Positions 16,904-25,494 of a stretch of 64,000 nucleotides of DNA are shown one piece after another. The notes under the pieces are model-generated. The model was given only the letters and a program-made list of their open reading frames with translations, was not told the origin of the DNA and made no database searches. The position numbers and the translations under genes were made by a program. Origin of the DNA: an uncultured Rhodospirillaceae bacterium. Lineage in GTDB: Bacteria; Pseudomonadota; Alphaproteobacteria; Rhodospirillales; Magnetospirillaceae. The stretch spans positions 1-64,000 of the forward strand of contig CAIUSV010000034.1 in NCBI GenBank assembly GCA_903901915.1, written 5' to 3'. Numbering within the stretch: position 1 is the first letter of the stretch; every line of letters starts with the position of its first letter.

Positions 16904-18191
16904 TCCCGGCCCCGGATTGGAGGCCGACCCGGTCCGCCGGGGAACCCACCTGTTCGTCGCCTGCGGCAGCCTGCTGGTGGTGGGATTCCTGGTATGGGCG
17001 CAGTTCGGCACCCTGGACATCGTCAGTCAGGCCAGCGGCGAAATCATCCCGTCGAGCCAGCTCAAATCGGTGCAGCATCTGGAGGGCGGCATCGTTTCGG
17101 AAATCCTGGCGCGGGAAGGCGAGGCGGTCGCGCGCGACCAGCCGCTGGTGGTGCTGCAATCGACCGCCACCGGCGCCGACGTCAACGAGATGGCGATCCG
17201 CCTCGCCACCTTGCGGGTCAACGTCGCCCGCCTGGAGGCCGAGAGCGAGGATCGTACCGCCGTCGGCTACCCCGCCGACGTGCGCCAAAGCAACCCGGAG
17301 CTGGTGGCGGCGGCCGAGAACCTGTTCCGCAGCCGTCGCGGCCGGCTGGCATCGACCCTCGGCGGCCTGCACGAGGCACTGACCCAGCGCGAACAGTCGG
17401 CCGGCGAGGTCGAGGCCCGCCTGCGCAATTCCCGCAACACCCTGCGCCATCTTGAAGAACAGGTGCAGATCAGCGACGCGATGATCAAGGAGGGGCTGTC
17501 CAACCGCTATACCCATCTGGCGCTGCTGCGCGACCAGTCGGCGCTGCGCTCGCGCATCGACGAGGACGAGGCCGGGCTGCGCCGCACCCAATCCTCGATC
17601 AAGGAGGCCCGCGCCCAGATCGAAACCACACGCCAGGCCTATCGCCAGGAGGTGGTCGAGCAACTGGCCGGCGCGCGGCGCGACCTGGACGAACTCAGCC
17701 AGCGGTTCAGCAAGCTCAGCGACAATCTGGAGCGCACCACCATCCGCTCGCCGGTGGCTGGCGTGGTCAAGACCATCTACGTCGCCACCCTGGGCGGGGT
17801 GGTCAAGCCGGGTGGCACCGTGGTCGACATCGTCCCCGCCGGCGACCGGCTGATCGTCGAGGCCAAGCTGCCGACCTTCGACATCGGTTACGTCGCCGTC
17901 GGCCAGAGCGCCAAGATCAAGCTGGCATCATCGGATTCGGTCCGCTTCGGCACCATCGACGGCACCGTCATCCATATCGGCCCCGACAGCACCGTCACCG
18001 AAAAGGGCAACGCCTTCTACAAGGTCAGGATCGAGACCGTCAGCGATCACTTCCAGCATCGCGCGCTACGCTATCGGCTGCATCCGGGCATGCAGGTGAC
18101 CGCCACCATCCGCACCGGCGAACGCACCGTGCTGGCCTACATCATGGAACCGTTCCTGGGCTATGCCGATACCGCCATGCACGAACGATGA
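16896..18191 (+). CDS. HlyD-family membrane-fusion protein
   Basis: A 431-residue adaptor with one N-terminal membrane segment (LFVACGSLLVVGFLVWAQF). The lipoyl half-motifs are GEIIPSSQLKSVQHLEGGIV and, after a long coiled coil (about 110-275), RTTIRSPVAGVVKTIYVATL, ending in a beta-barrel domain. This is the standard PrtE/HlyD plan linking the inner-membrane ABC transporter to the TolC-like duct. The third gene of the tricistronic set; its stop is 27 bases from the convergent FecR-domain gene. Confidence 0.92.
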   Translation: MADPGPGLEADPVRRGTHLFVACGSLLVVGFLVWAQFGTLDIVSQASGEIIPSSQLKSVQHLEGGIVSEILAREGEAVARDQPLVVLQSTATGADVNEMAIRLATLRVNVARLEAESEDRTAVGYPADVRQSNPELVAAAENLFRSRRGRLASTLGGLHEALTQREQSAGEVEARLRNSRNTLRHLEEQVQISDAMIKEGLSNRYTHLALLRDQSALRSRIDEDEAGLRRTQSSIKEARAQIETTRQAYRQEVVEQLAGARRDLDELSQRFSKLSDNLERTTIRSPVAGVVKTIYVATLGGVVKPGGTVVDIVPAGDRLIVEAKLPTFDIGYVAVGQSAKIKLASSDSVRFGTIDGTVIHIGPDSTVTEKGNAFYKVRIETVSDHFQHRALRYRLHPGMQVTATIRTGERTVLAYIMEPFLGYADTAMHER

Positions 18192-18218
18192 ACCCGGCAG
18201 CCGCCCCGGGTGTCCCAG

Positions 18219-18905
18219 TCAGAACGAAACCGCCCGCAGCGCCTGAATGACCTGGTCGGCGGCCCATGGCTCCGGCTCGGAAAGCGGGCCACCGCGCGCC
18301 GGGGGAGCGCCCGGCCCGATCCACGCCTCGGCGGGTTCGGCCAGATCCTGCTGCGCGCCTCCTTCCGGCACGGCGACGAAAACGCCGGTTCCCGGCACCG
18401 ACAGATCGACCCGGCCCGAGGTGTTCTCGACAGAGACGCTGCCCGCGAGCAGAAGAATACCGAACCGTCCGTCCAGCGATCCCGCCCAGAACCGGGTTCC
18501 CCGGACACCCACGGTGGCCACCGGCGTACGAAGGCGCAACTGCTGTTCGGCCAACCGCCCGGCATCGACCATAATCGAGCCACCCATCAGCCGGAGGAAC
18601 AGACGGCCTTGGTCGTCGTCGGCATTGAAGGCCCAAGCGTCGATGACGACCTCGCTTGCGTCCGCCAAAACGATGATGGTGCCATCGGTGAAAACCGCTT
18701 CCAACCGCCCACCGGCCGCCGTGGTCAGATGATCTCGCGCCTGGACCGCCTCGCCGGACGACGGGATTACCTCGATGCCGGCACGGACGATAGCCACCTC
18801 CCCGCCCAGTCGTCCGATCCGGCCGGCGGGCTCGGCGGTGAAAGCCCGGGGCGTCAGCGCCAGCAAGAACAGAACAGCCAGGACGGAATTGCGGAGATGT
18901 CTCAC
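18219..18905 (-). CDS. Exported FecR-domain protein
   Basis: A 228-residue protein starting at a GTG that overlaps the upstream stop (GTGA). A signal peptide (MRHLRNSVLAVLFLLALTPRAFTA) is followed by a FecR-like beta domain: VQARDHLTTAAGGRLEAVFT, TIIVLADASEVVIDAWAF and LRTPVATVGVRGTRFWAG. The C-terminus is acidic and Pro-rich. The same FecR module occurs in the 1310-residue protein at 9859-13791, so both may belong to one surface system. It is the last gene of the protease/caspase operon. Confidence 0.7.
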   Translation of the reverse strand: MRHLRNSVLAVLFLLALTPRAFTAEPAGRIGRLGGEVAIVRAGIEVIPSSGEAVQARDHLTTAAGGRLEAVFTDGTIIVLADASEVVIDAWAFNADDDQGRLFLRLMGGSIMVDAGRLAEQQLRLRTPVATVGVRGTRFWAGSLDGRFGILLLAGSVSVENTSGRVDLSVPGTGVFVAVPEGGAQQDLAEPAEAWIGPGAPPARGGPLSEPEPWAADQVIQALRAVSF

Positions 18906-19366
18906 TCTGTCGCCACCACGATCAAGGTCACGTCGCGCGCCGACAAGTTGCCGGCCACGTCGGCGACCATCAGGCGAATCCGGTGGTTTCCCACCGGCAG
19001 CTCGGCCTCCCGGACCGCCAGGGTGGCGCCCAGCAGATAGGCGCGCAGACGGTCGGTGATATCGATGCTGATGAAACCGCGCAAGGTGACGGTGAGGCTT
19101 TGCATGTCCGGCGGCTCGCCGCTGCCGCCGGCCTCGAACCGGACCAGGATGTTGACGGGCGAATGCAGCCGTTCCAGCGCCTTGGGATTCATCACCACGA
19201 TCAGTGGCCCCGGCCCCTCCTCGGCGGCCGCCGGCAAGGCGTCGGCGACGGGGGGTGGCCCGGCCCGCGCAGCCTCCTCGGGAGTGATCAGCCAACCGCA
19301 CTCCGCCACCGTCGCCATCGAGGACAGCGCCGCCGCAAGCAGCGCCGCCGCCAATCCCCGGATCAT
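18902..19366 (-). CDS. Small exported beta-domain protein
   Basis: A 154-residue protein with a signal peptide (MIRGLAAALLAAALSSMATVAEC). After a Pro/Ala linker it has an Ig-like beta pattern: SPVNILVRFEAGG, QSLTVTLRGFISIDITD and NHRIRLMVADVAGNLSARDV, the last typical of Big/fibronectin-like strands. The ATGA overlap with the caspase-like gene and the GTGA overlap with the FecR gene show that it is translated within the operon. Probably a periplasmic or surface binding module; partner unknown. Confidence 0.6.
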   Translation of the reverse strand: MIRGLAAALLAAALSSMATVAECGWLITPEEAARAGPPPVADALPAAAEEGPGPLIVVMNPKALERLHSPVNILVRFEAGGSGEPPDMQSLTVTLRGFISIDITDRLRAYLLGATLAVREAELPVGNHRIRLMVADVAGNLSARDVTLIVVATE

Positions 19367-20670
19367 CGCCCGCCTCCCTTGATGATCTGCGGGTTCTGAT
19401 CGCGACCGTAATAGCGCCGGGCGTAGTAGGTCAGGGTGTCCTTGAGATAATGATCGAGTTCCTCGAGCGTGACCTTGCCGTCACGGTTGGCGTCGGCCTT
19501 GCCGCTCATGCCTTCCAGGAAATGCCGGGTGAACAGGCCGGAACTCTCGTCGGTGTCCCAGCTCGCCATCTGGTTGGCGGCACCGGCGGTGATCACCGTC
19601 AGGGTCGCGGGGACCGGCGGCGCCTTGACCTCAAGGAACAGCGGCGACGCCTTGCCCAGCACGCTGCCGGCCGGCGACAGACCCGAGAAGCAGGCCTCGA
19701 GCACCACGGTGACGCTTTCCGCCGGCAGCTTGCCGAGGTTGTCGTACAGCGTCCGGAGCGGATAGCCGTTGAGCTCGATACGGGCCGCGTCGGCGTCCAC
19801 CGGCACCAGGAACGGGCTGCCGCCCTGGGCGCCGGGGGCGCCATGGCCGGAATAATAGACGAAGACCCGGCTCTTGCCCGGCTTGACCCAGTCGGAGAGC
19901 TGGCCGCGCGCATCGTCCTTCGACCCGAACACCCGCGTCATCTGCGCCCCGGTGGCGTCCTTCAAAAAAATGACGTTGCCGTCGCGAATGCCCAATGCCT
20001 GGGTGGCGTAAAGCCGCATCCCCTCGGCATCGGCATGGGCCGGCTTGACGTCGGGAATGTCCTTGCCCTGGCGGGTGTAGTCGGCGTTGCCGATGATCAC
20101 CGCGATATCGTCGGGCCGGTCGCCGCCCCGGGGAAAGCGGACGACCGGCGGCTGGCTGGGAAAACGCGGCGGCGAGGCGGCGGCCGCGACGGCGGCCGGA
20201 GGCGCTACCGCCGGCGAGGCGGTGGCCACCGGCGCCCGGGCCGGGCCGCGCTGCTTTTCCGCCGCCATCTGCTTGAACCGCTCCAGCTGCGGCGTGATGG
20301 TGTCGGCGGTAAGGTCGTAGTACAGGCTGATGCCGGTGCCGTCGGGAAACATCCCCTGGCCGCGCCAATAGCTCAGCCCCTGGTAGGGCGCGTTATCGAC
20401 CCGGGCGGAGCGGCCGTCGGAACACGACACGTTGCCCGAACTGCTGAACAGGCCGGTCGGGGTGGCGGCCCCCGAACAGGTAACCCCGCTAAACAGTCCC
20501 CGCATCATCCAGTTCGAGCCCGGTCCACCGACACCCTGACCGGTAAAGACCTCGCTGAAGTCGGCGGTGTGCCCGGCCACGAACATCGGCGGCGCGCAGG
20601 CCACGACCCCGCCAAGCGATGCGCAGGCGACAATGGCGCGGATGAAGGTGCGGACCATCATGGCTGTCAT
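19363..20670 (-). CDS. Caspase-like (C14) lipoprotein with EF-hand
   Basis: A 435-residue exported protein; lipobox-like ...SLGGVVAC near residue 25. After a Cys/Gly-rich domain and an Ala/Pro linker comes a caspase p20-type fold starting DDIAVIIGNADYTRQGKDIP. The catalytic pair is His in YYSGHGAPG (about 272) and Cys in LEACFSG (about 327). Near residue 394, DANRDGKVTLEEL is an EF-hand loop, suggesting calcium control, as in metacaspase-like enzymes. Exported caspase-fold proteases are uncommon. It overlaps its neighbours by ATGA on both sides, with a trypsin-like protease two genes upstream. Confidence 0.8.
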   Translation of the reverse strand: MTAMMVRTFIRAIVACASLGGVVACAPPMFVAGHTADFSEVFTGQGVGGPGSNWMMRGLFSGVTCSGAATPTGLFSSSGNVSCSDGRSARVDNAPYQGLSYWRGQGMFPDGTGISLYYDLTADTITPQLERFKQMAAEKQRGPARAPVATASPAVAPPAAVAAAASPPRFPSQPPVVRFPRGGDRPDDIAVIIGNADYTRQGKDIPDVKPAHADAEGMRLYATQALGIRDGNVIFLKDATGAQMTRVFGSKDDARGQLSDWVKPGKSRVFVYYSGHGAPGAQGGSPFLVPVDADAARIELNGYPLRTLYDNLGKLPAESVTVVLEACFSGLSPAGSVLGKASPLFLEVKAPPVPATLTVITAGAANQMASWDTDESSGLFTRHFLEGMSGKADANRDGKVTLEELDHYLKDTLTYYARRYYGRDQNPQIIKGGGR

Positions 20671-22079
20671 CCTTTCTTGGCCAGGGCCGCCAGGGCGCTT
20701 TCGAGCGTGCCGATCTCGTCGGCGAGATCGATTCCCCGGGCGGCCAGTTCCCTGAGGTCGGCGAGAGCCTTGCCCGCCTGTCCGAAATTTCCCGATTTGA
20801 GATAGGCTAGGCCGGCGCCGTAGAAGGCGTCGGACGCCTCCCTGACCTCACCCCGCTCCAGCAGGATCACGCCGGAATTGTACCAGGCGAAGCCGTTGGC
20901 CGGACTGGCGTCGATGGCCATGCGATAAGCCGCCAGCGCCCGGTCCATCCGTCCGGCCAGACTGTTGATGTAGCCCAGTCCGTTGAGATAAGCCGGGTTG
21001 CCGCCGTCGAGCGCCACCGCACGAATGGCGGCGGGTTCGGCCTGGGCGAGATCGCCCAGCTTGATCAGCATGCGGCCACGGGTAAAGTGGGCGGCGGCAT
21101 TGTCCGGGGCGATGGCGACGGCCCGATCGGCACGGGCCAGCGCCCCGGCGTAATCGCCGGTCTCGGCCAGATGCTCGGCATAGCGCAGCGCATCGGCCGC
21201 GCGGGGCGGCTCGACCGCCACCAGGGCGTCAAGCAGGGCAATCCGCGCCTTGTCGCCGAAACGGCGATCGTCGAGGGCGGCGATCAGCCGGGCGCGGCGC
21301 TCCTCCGCCGACTGACCGGCAAGGTCGGCCAGAAAGGCATCGACGCCGTCCCGGGCGGCGGACGAAACCAGCGGCTCGGCCCGAACCGGCGTCGGAGGAG
21401 CCGCCGGATCATCAAGGGCGACGATGCGGTCGTCGGGAATGGTGGTGGCCAGCCGCCGGGCAAGATCGTCGATCACCCGCAGCGTCTGTTCCTCGTCCAT
21501 GTTGCGGGCGGCGTCCAGAATGCCCATGGCCACCCCGACCGGCGATATGGGCAGGCCGCCACCATGCTGGGAGGCGACGTGGCGCCCCTCCCACAGCAAA
21601 TCGCCGTCGCTGGCCCGCACCATGCGCAGATCGGCCCCCGTCGCCACCCGCGAATACACCCCCAGGAACTGCGCTCCCGACTCGGTGACCCGCCCCGACA
21701 GCAGCGCGTCACACTCCAGCCGCCGCCCCAATCCGGCGGTATCGCCACGCTCGTCGTCGGGCAATCCGGCCAGCACGAAATCGACCCTGGCCGGCTTGAT
21801 CACCCGGCGGCCCTGCGGCGCGAGATGGGCGTAGATGGCGCGACGGATCGCCTCGATCCGTCCCGAGGCGAGTTCGCCGCCTCGCTCCGGCCCCCGCAAC
21901 GGCAGGATGGCGATGCAGCCGGGCGGCGCCGCGCGCCATGCCTCGTGCACCTGGAACACCACCGAATTCAGCGCCAACGGCACCTCCTGCTCATCGCGGC
22001 CCTTATCGACATAGACCGGACTGGTGCAAGCGCCAAGCGCCACGGCCCCGACGGCGAGGATGAGCGCCGGCCGCATCAT
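20667..22079 (-). CDS. TPR lipoprotein
   Basis: A 470-residue lipoprotein (lipobox VALGAC). Residues about 50-200 form an alpha/beta domain (AILPLRGPERGGELASGRIE ... VDFVLAGLPDDERGD ... LLSGRVTESGA) resembling the CsgG/GNA1162-type fold of secretion-linked lipoproteins. From about residue 280 there are TPR repeats (ADRAVAIAPDNAAAHFTRGR, GDLAQAEPAAIRAVALDG, ALAAYRMAIDASPANGFAWY). It overlaps the protease gene upstream and the caspase-like gene downstream. Likely a periplasm-facing scaffold. Confidence 0.65.
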   Translation of the reverse strand: MMRPALILAVGAVALGACTSPVYVDKGRDEQEVPLALNSVVFQVHEAWRAAPPGCIAILPLRGPERGGELASGRIEAIRRAIYAHLAPQGRRVIKPARVDFVLAGLPDDERGDTAGLGRRLECDALLSGRVTESGAQFLGVYSRVATGADLRMVRASDGDLLWEGRHVASQHGGGLPISPVGVAMGILDAARNMDEEQTLRVIDDLARRLATTIPDDRIVALDDPAAPPTPVRAEPLVSSAARDGVDAFLADLAGQSAEERRARLIAALDDRRFGDKARIALLDALVAVEPPRAADALRYAEHLAETGDYAGALARADRAVAIAPDNAAAHFTRGRMLIKLGDLAQAEPAAIRAVALDGGNPAYLNGLGYINSLAGRMDRALAAYRMAIDASPANGFAWYNSGVILLERGEVREASDAFYGAGLAYLKSGNFGQAGKALADLRELAARGIDLADEIGTLESALAALAKKG

Positions 22080-23668
22080 TTTTGCGCCGCGATCAGGACC
22101 ACCCGGGGCAGCATCTCCTGGTACAGATCCTCAAGATCGATATCGGAGTCGCGGGCCGCGGCGACGGTGGCGGTGGCCGGACGGCCGAGGAAGCGCAGCA
22201 CCCGTCCCGCCTTGATGCCGATATTCATGTCTTCGAGCAAAATGCCCTGCTTCTCGAAGATGCCGGCGACATCAAGCTTGGCGACGGTGATGCCGATCAG
22301 CCGGCCGCGGCGGTCGAATACCGGCCCGCCGGAATTGCCCTTGTTGATCTTGGCGGTCATCTGGAAGGTGTTGGGGTCGTTGCCCAACCCGACGGTCTTG
22401 GCGATGACGCCTTCGGTCAGCGCCGGTTGCTCGTCGCCGAAGATACCGATGGCGGGAAATCCCATCACCACCGCCTGACGCCCCGGCGACGGCTCGACGA
22501 TATCGGCCAGCGGCGTCGCCGCGCCCTCGGGGAAGGCGGAATCGATTTCCAGCAAGGCCAGGTCGTCATCCTGCGAGATCCGAACCACCCGAGCGATGCG
22601 GACATGCCCGGTGCCGTTGCGAACCGCCACCCGGTTCATGCCGTCGACGACATGGCGGTTGGTGACGATCTGACGTCCGCCCTCCACCACGATGCCGCTG
22701 CCGGTCATGATCGACGACCCCGGCGCGAAGGGCAGCGGCTCGGGAAACGGCAGCACCGCCGCGACAAAGCCCTTGCGAGGCGGCGGCGAGGGTGCCGGTG
22801 TCGCCGGTTCGGGAGTGGCGGCGGCGGGGGGCGCGACTTCGGCCGATGGCGGCGGCGAGGACGCCGGGGGCGGGCCGAGCCTAGCCTGGCGTTGCAGATC
22901 GCCGGTGGGATCGACCGCCTTCAGCCAAGTGGCAATGGCCCCGGCTCGACCGATCTGCCGCCGGTCCAGAAACATCTCGCCGGCGGCGATGCGGGCCGCC
23001 ACCGCCTCGGACCGCCGTCCCGCCGTCCACAGCAACTGACCCAGCGTGTCGCGGGCGGCGGCGGCGGTGGGAACTCGACGGATAAAGCCGTCCAGGTGGC
23101 GGATGCCGCCTTCGATGCCATCCTGGTCAACCAGATAGCGGGCGAAGACGATGGCGACGTCTTCGGAATCGGCTCGGTCGCGCTCCAGGGTGCGCAGGCG
23201 CCGGATCGCCGCCTCGGACCGGCCCAACCGCTGGTCGATGCGGGCCAGCACCAGATGGGCGTCGACCAGATCACGATCGGTTCGCAACGCGCATTCGGCG
23301 TGGCTGCGGGCCTGGGCGAGGCTGCCCAGTGCCAGTTTCGCCTCGGCCATGCCAAGATCGGCCTCGGCCTCGCCTTCAAGCGAGGACATCGCGGCATGCT
23401 CGAAAAAGTCCAGCGCCTTGGCCGGCTTGGCAATGGCGAGGTAGATGCGCCCCATCAGCAGGTCGATCCGGGCCGCAGGCACCGTTCCGCCGGCGTCAAG
23501 CTCCTTGAGGACCATCACCGCATCCTCGAACTGTTCGGCATCGATCAGGGCGCGCGCCAAGTCCAGGGATAAAGCAGGAGGCTCGGCGGCGCAGGCCGGC
23601 GCCGGTCCCGTCAGAATGAGGCTAAGTACAATGATGCCGGAACGGATAAAGGTCGATGCCGCGGCCAT
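22076..23668 (-). CDS. Exported TPR protein with trypsin-like (S1C) protease domain
   Basis: A 530-residue protein from the ATG at 23668 (MAAASTFIRSGIIVLSLILT, signal peptide; GAGGGC lies just upstream). The first half is TPR-like (LLMGRIYLAIAKPAKALDFF). After a Pro/Ala linker the second half is a DegP-like protease domain without PDZ: His in TNRHVVDG, Asp in DDDLALLEI and Ser in KGNSGGPVF. First gene of the five-gene operon that continues to 18219. A start ten codons earlier (23698) is possible but lacks a clean signal. Possibly a processing enzyme for exported partners. Confidence 0.8.
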   Translation of the reverse strand: MAAASTFIRSGIIVLSLILTGPAPACAAEPPALSLDLARALIDAEQFEDAVMVLKELDAGGTVPAARIDLLMGRIYLAIAKPAKALDFFEHAAMSSLEGEAEADLGMAEAKLALGSLAQARSHAECALRTDRDLVDAHLVLARIDQRLGRSEAAIRRLRTLERDRADSEDVAIVFARYLVDQDGIEGGIRHLDGFIRRVPTAAAARDTLGQLLWTAGRRSEAVAARIAAGEMFLDRRQIGRAGAIATWLKAVDPTGDLQRQARLGPPPASSPPPSAEVAPPAAATPEPATPAPSPPPRKGFVAAVLPFPEPLPFAPGSSIMTGSGIVVEGGRQIVTNRHVVDGMNRVAVRNGTGHVRIARVVRISQDDDLALLEIDSAFPEGAATPLADIVEPSPGRQAVVMGFPAIGIFGDEQPALTEGVIAKTVGLGNDPNTFQMTAKINKGNSGGPVFDRRGRLIGITVAKLDVAGIFEKQGILLEDMNIGIKAGRVLRFLGRPATATVAAARDSDIDLEDLYQEMLPRVVLIAAQK

Positions 23669-24048
23669 GATGCCCTCGGTCTTCAACGAGTTCGACATTT
23701 TCCCGACAAAGAGTCTACCCGACTGACTCTATTTGCATAATAGCCCAAATGGCCCCATCGAAGAATGTGCAATAGGCTGCTTTTGGCTCAATGCAGAGGC
23801 CCGATTTATACCGATGGCCCGATCAATCCGCTGAATGGCGGAACTCGGGCGCCCCCAGGGCCGGCACGTCGGGGGTGAAGATGTTGCTGCCCTATTTTGT
23901 TCCCAGGCGATGGATGATAGTCTGACGCCGGTTTTTCCCTCAGTTTGGCCGACATTCGCTCGTCGATAAAAGTAGCCGTCTCGGATTTGCGCCGTATGGT
24001 GCACCACGTCAGGCGCAACCCCGCGGGCCGGGAGAGAAGGGCACGGAT
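23669..24048. other. Divergent intergenic region
   Basis: A stretch of 380 bases between the protease operon and the receiver gene. It contains AGAGTC (23710-23715) and GACTCT (23725-23730), an inverted repeat with a 9-base spacer just upstream of the protease operon and a possible operator. No convincing gene or RNA was seen. Confidence 0.4.
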
Positions 24049-24459
24049 ATGACTACTCAGGTTGATCAAGGGTTCGTGGAGTGGATGTCGGACAAATCCT
24101 TTCTCGTGGTCGAGGACGTCTCCAGTTCCCGCCTGCTGGAAGCGAGCCTGCTGCGCGGCCTGGGTGCCAGAACGGTCGTCACCGCCGTGGACGGGGCCGA
24201 TGCCGTGAGCAAACTGGAAAGCGGCGCCACCCAGCCCGACATCATCATCTGTGACTGGCTTATGCCTGGACTGGACGGTATCGGGGTTTTGGAACACGCC
24301 AAGCGGCTGATTCCCGGTATCAAGGTCGTCATGGTCACGTCAAAGAGCGGCCTGGAAGACGCCAAGCTCGCCCATGATAAAGGCGCCGACGGCTACGTGG
24401 CGAAGCCCTTTACCCGCGAAACCCTGCTGGCGGTGCTGAAGCGGCTTAGGGGCGTATGA
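24049..24459 (+). CDS. Stand-alone CheY-like response regulator
   Basis: A 136-residue single receiver domain: acidic pair in FLVVEDVSSSR, phospho-acceptor Asp in IIICDWLMPGLDG, Thr in VVMVTSKSG, Lys in YVAKPF. It has no output domain. It is followed by, and overlaps (ATGA), an Hpt-domain gene, so the two probably form one phosphorelay branch that exchanges phosphate between the Hpt histidine and this aspartate. No histidine kinase gene is adjacent. Confidence 0.9.
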   Translation: MTTQVDQGFVEWMSDKSFLVVEDVSSSRLLEASLLRGLGARTVVTAVDGADAVSKLESGATQPDIIICDWLMPGLDGIGVLEHAKRLIPGIKVVMVTSKSGLEDAKLAHDKGADGYVAKPFTRETLLAVLKRLRGV

Positions 24460-24839
24460 GCCCCCCTGGCATTGGCGCCGCCACCGGGGCGGCGGAAGAT
24501 TCCGATCCGGCGGTGGTCGATGCGGCCGCGCAACAGGATCTGCGCGACACCCTGGGCGACGACATCTTCGACGAAATTCTCGACGCCCTGCGCGACAATC
24601 TTGGCCGGTTGATGAAGGACATCGCCGAAGCCGCGACGCAGCATGATGCCGCCGCCGCCGCCCGGGCGGCCCATGCCCTGAAGGGCGCCACGCTGAACCT
24701 GGGCTTTACCCTGATCGCCCATCATGCCGCGCGGCTGGAGGCCAAGGGCAAGGGCGGCACCGCCCCCGCCGCGGATGACATGGCGGTCATCCGCCATGCC
24801 GTCGCCATCTCGTTTCCCGGCGAAGACTTTCAGCGATGA
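24456..24839 (+). CDS. Hpt-domain phosphotransfer protein
   Basis: A 127-residue helical protein; AARAAHALKGATLNLGF carries the phosphorylatable His (AHALKG) of Hpt domains. The preceding helices (DDIFDEILDALRDNLGRLMK) complete the bundle. The ATGA overlap with the receiver gene couples their synthesis. Likely an intermediate carrier between a hybrid kinase elsewhere and one of the receivers. Convergent with the lipoprotein gene. Confidence 0.85.
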   Translation: MSPPGIGAATGAAEDSDPAVVDAAAQQDLRDTLGDDIFDEILDALRDNLGRLMKDIAEAATQHDAAAAARAAHALKGATLNLGFTLIAHHAARLEAKGKGGTAPAADDMAVIRHAVAISFPGEDFQR

Positions 24840-24852
24840 CGCCGGAACACCT

Positions 24853-25476
24853 CTAGCGCGAGCGGGGAATCGGCCCCAGCGTGCGTATCCAGGCGTCGGC
24901 CGCCGCCACCGGAGGGTCCTTGAAGCCGGCACCGGCCAGGGTAGCGAGACCGGGCGAGCGCAGCAGATCCTCGACCGGCTTCTTCAGGCACAGGGCATAG
25001 GCCGCGTCGAGATCGTAGCGGTAATCGCTCTCGGGCGAGTCGTAGCGGTTGGGGAAACTGCCCAACGGAATGCCGTCGGCGGTCCAGACGTCAAGGGCGC
25101 AGCCCACCTTGATCTTGGCATCCTGGCGGTTCCAGGTCCCCTTGCCGATCAGCTTGACCACGAGCTGCGGCCGGATGGTGGGATCGTTGATCTCGACCTG
25201 CTGAAATCCCTTGGCCAGCACCACCCGGGCGCTACGGGCCAGCGCCTCGCCGTCCTTCACCTCGGACTCTTCGGTCTGAAAGCGCGACATCTGGATGAGC
25301 AACTTGCGATCAAGCTCGGACCGGCCGGCATAGATCATCACCCTGGCCTTGTACGGCAGAGCCACTCCGGGAACCGGCGCCAGATCGACGCGATCGGGCG
25401 GCGGCAGCATGGCGCAGCCCGCCAGCAGCGCCAGTCCCAGCGCCACCATCGCTCCGCTTCGCACCGCTCCGGCCAT
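24853..25476 (-). CDS. Unknown lipoprotein
   Basis: A 207-residue protein with a lipoprotein signal (MVALGLALLAGCAM). The mature part is alpha/beta (ALPYKARVMIYAGRSELDRK ... LVVKLIGKGTWNRQDAKIKV), resembling small outer-membrane lipoproteins of unknown role. A GGGAG precedes the ATG. It lies 18 bases downstream of the 1113-residue exported protein and is likely co-transcribed, so it may assist that protein at the envelope. No family name is recognised. Confidence 0.6.
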   Translation of the reverse strand: MAGAVRSGAMVALGLALLAGCAMLPPPDRVDLAPVPGVALPYKARVMIYAGRSELDRKLLIQMSRFQTEESEVKDGEALARSARVVLAKGFQQVEINDPTIRPQLVVKLIGKGTWNRQDAKIKVGCALDVWTADGIPLGSFPNRYDSPESDYRYDLDAAYALCLKKPVEDLLRSPGLATLAGAGFKDPPVAAADAWIRTLGPIPRSR

Positions 25477-25494
25477 CTCGCTCTCCCAGGGTTG

